Positions 62,462 through 64,000 of a stretch of DNA of 64,000 bases are shown here, one piece after another (positions within the stretch are counted from its first letter, which is position 1; every line of letters begins with the position of its first letter). The notes under the pieces are model-generated. The model was not told the DNA's origin. It ran no database searches and worked only from the letters and a program-made list of their open reading frames with translations. Origin of the DNA: Viola odorata (Eukaryota; Streptophyta; Magnoliopsida; Malpighiales; Violaceae); NCBI GenBank assembly GCA_963691705.1, contig OY829540.1:49388158-49452157 (forward strand), given 5' to 3'. Made by a program: the position numbers and the translations under genes.

Positions 62462-63521
62462 CAGAATTGATGCTTACTTTGCTCAAAAAAGATTTGTCAG
62501 AAGCTCAAGCGAAGCAACTCTGCATGTTAGAGCTGAAAAAAATGATGTGTTGATTATCTCTTTGTATGTTGATGATTTGTTGGTAACAGGAAACAATCCT
62601 GTTTTGGTTAAAGCCTTCAAGGAGGAGATGAAGGAGTAATTTGAGATGACTGATTTGGGAATAATGAGCTATTTTTGGGGCATGGAAATCAGCCAAAGTG
62701 ATGAAGGAATCTTCATTTCTCAAGCTAAATATGAAAGAGAAATTCTGAAAAAGTTCATAATAGAGGAGTGCAAACTAGCTCCAACTCCTCTTGCTGCAAA
62801 TTTGAAGCTGCAAAAGGAAGATGATGTTGAAAAGGTTGATGGGAAGTTGTATAGAAGTGCTATTGGGTGCTTGTTGTATTTGACAGCAACGAGACCTGAT
62901 TTAATATTCGCGGCAAGTTATTTGTCAAGATTCATGCAATCACCAAGTACTAATCATTTTGCTGCTGTGAAAAGGGTGTTAAGGTATGTCAAAGGGACTA
63001 TGGATTATGGAATTTGGTTCAAGAAGTGTTCGAATTTTAAGTTGCATGCTTATTCGGATAGCGATTGGGCAGGATCAAGTGAAGATATGAAGAGTACTTC
63101 AGGCTACACTTGTTCTTTTGGGTCTGGTATGTACACTTGGAACTAAAAAAAGCAAGAAACAATCGGTCAATCCACAGCTGAAGCTGAGTACATTGCAGCT
63201 GCAACAGCAGTAAATCAAGTTATCTGGGTGAGAGAAGTCTTGGAAGATTTGAAGCTGAAGCAAGAAGGTCCAACTCCTATATTTGTTGATAATCAATCAG
63301 CTGTAGCTATTGCCAAAAATCCAGTTCAGCATGGGAGAACCAAGCATATCAAAGTCAAGTTTCATTTCATAAGAGAAGCTGAAAATGAAGGTGAAGTTGA
63401 TCTGCAGCATTGCTATGGCCATGATCAAGTTGCTGATATTTTGACAAAAGCTTTGCCTAAAGATAAATTTGAAAATCTTCGTACAAAACTTGGAGTATCA
63501 CGCAAAAGGGTCAAGGAGGAG
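62416..63521 (+). pseudogene. RT C-terminal part and RNase H of element H
   Basis: Third frame: LLYGLKQAPKAWYSRIDAYF, catalytic YVDD (LYVDDLLVTGN, near 62563), an ochre codon at 62637, then FEMTDLGIMSYFWGMEISQS, VKRVLRYVKGTMDYGIWF, RNase H (AYSDSDWAGSSEDMKSTSGY), a second ochre at 63144, then QSTAEAEYIAAATAVNQVIW, FVDNQSAVAIAKNPVQHGRT and ADILTKALPKDKFENLR. The final TAA overlaps the first bases of the 3' LTR. Confidence 0.85.
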
Positions 63522-64000
63522 TGTTAAAGTATGCCCTTTTGCCTGATATCATGCTGATATCGTGGTTACATGGGTTGGTAACACTTGGGCGTTATCTCCT
63601 TTAGCAGGATAACGCCACTTTTGGCTTGTTGGTTAACACCTGGGTTGTTAACGTTGCCTCCGTTGTCCATTACCTTGTTAACTATTTTAGCTTGTTAATG
63701 TTTCTTTTGTAGGATAACGCCAAGCTGTTTTGGCTTGTTAACGGCACGTTAACTCTGCCTTGGATTAATACTCCATTGGGTACTGACGCTGCCATGTTGT
63801 CACTGCTCCTCTTGGTTAAAGTCAACTTTGGTTAAAGTCACCTTGGGCATGTTAACGCCATGTTTCCATTTTGTTGTTGACGCTACTGTTGTGCATCAGC
63901 TTGTTAACTTTGGTTTATTAATGTTTCTTTTGGATGTTATTGCTTGGCATGTAAATGTTGTCTTTGTCTTGGCAGTTAACGCTGCCACCTGTACTTTTGC
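63522..64000 (+). repeat. 3' LTR of element H, truncated by the window
   Basis: TGTTAAAGTATGCCC...; matches 58686 onward, with a few substitutions and about 14 extra bases near 63970 (CTTGGCAGTTAACG). Confidence 0.85.

Larger units (their letters stand above)
58686..64000 (+). mobile_element. Ty1/copia element H, 3' LTR incomplete at the window edge
   Basis: 5' LTR 58686-59330, 3' LTR from 63522 onward, both starting TGKTAAAGTATGCCC. Primer site ATTGGTAGCGAAGCGCTG (59331-59348) resembles the initiator-Met tRNA type. The polypurine tract GGTCAAGGAGGAG abuts the 3' LTR, whose first bases supply the pol stop codon. Gag and Pol are in one frame but interrupted by an amber codon, two frameshifts and two ochre codons. 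The element is non-functional but fairly recent. Confidence 0.88.

Overview
The window looks like a repeat-rich stretch of a flowering-plant nuclear genome, probably a eudicot. The evidence is plant-type Ty1/copia and Ty3/gypsy LTR retrotransposons, including a Tat-lineage element with two RNase H domains, together with plant MITEs, short AT-rich introns and a fragment of a PIN auxin-efflux carrier. The species cannot be named from the sequence. No intact host gene was found; most of the 64 kb is retrotransposon DNA.

Layout. (i) 232-19240 holds three tandem minus-strand copies of a small three-exon gene of uncertain function; its last exon looks cystatin-related. Copy 1 is split in exon 1 by two LTR elements: F (900-5168, Athila-like primer-binding site, TSD CTCCC) and E (5498-10150, no coding capacity, TSD TTCCC). 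Copy 2 (12011-13969) has consistent splice phases but one in-frame TAG. Copy 3 (17805-19240) is broken by a 60-bp inverted duplication. Between copies 2 and 3 sits a 1.9-kb composite foldback element (15361-17236) that itself contains a Stowaway-like MITE and another foldback element. (ii) 19451-23609 is a 3'-truncated gypsy chromovirus-like element, C (minus). (iii) 23615-55790 is a nest of four elements. A degenerate minus-strand Tat element, G, is split by B (minus, deletion derivative, TSD AGAGT/AGAGC). B is split by A (plus, 20.3 kb, TSD GATTT). A is split by D (copia, minus, TSD GGAGT). (iv) 55790-58640 is AT-rich intergenic DNA with one clean MITE and a PIN6-like pseudogene fragment. 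(v) 58686-64000 is a copia element, H, whose 3' LTR runs off the window.

The most unusual biology is in element A. Downstream of its pol, on the opposite strand, lie four extra genes. Two are paralogous long antisense genes (aORF1 and aORF2) related to the plant 'putative gypsy-type transposon' family and ending in coiled coils. Both have introns whose phases keep the reading frame, and intron 1 is phase 1 in both. The other two are short: a proline-rich/basic/acidic protein and a small helical protein. Each of the four has a TATA-like box upstream on the antisense strand. The small helical gene and its TATA box recur in the older element G. A therefore looks like a retrotransposon carrying a cassette of separately promoted antisense genes. 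Element E shares A's R/U5-like LTR sequence, the segment after the 5' LTR, and the segment before the 3' LTR. It is a plausible non-autonomous partner; in place of genes it carries an 18-bp repeat array that is open in all antisense frames.

All statements come from reading the sequence by eye. Family names rest on recognised motifs, not on searches.
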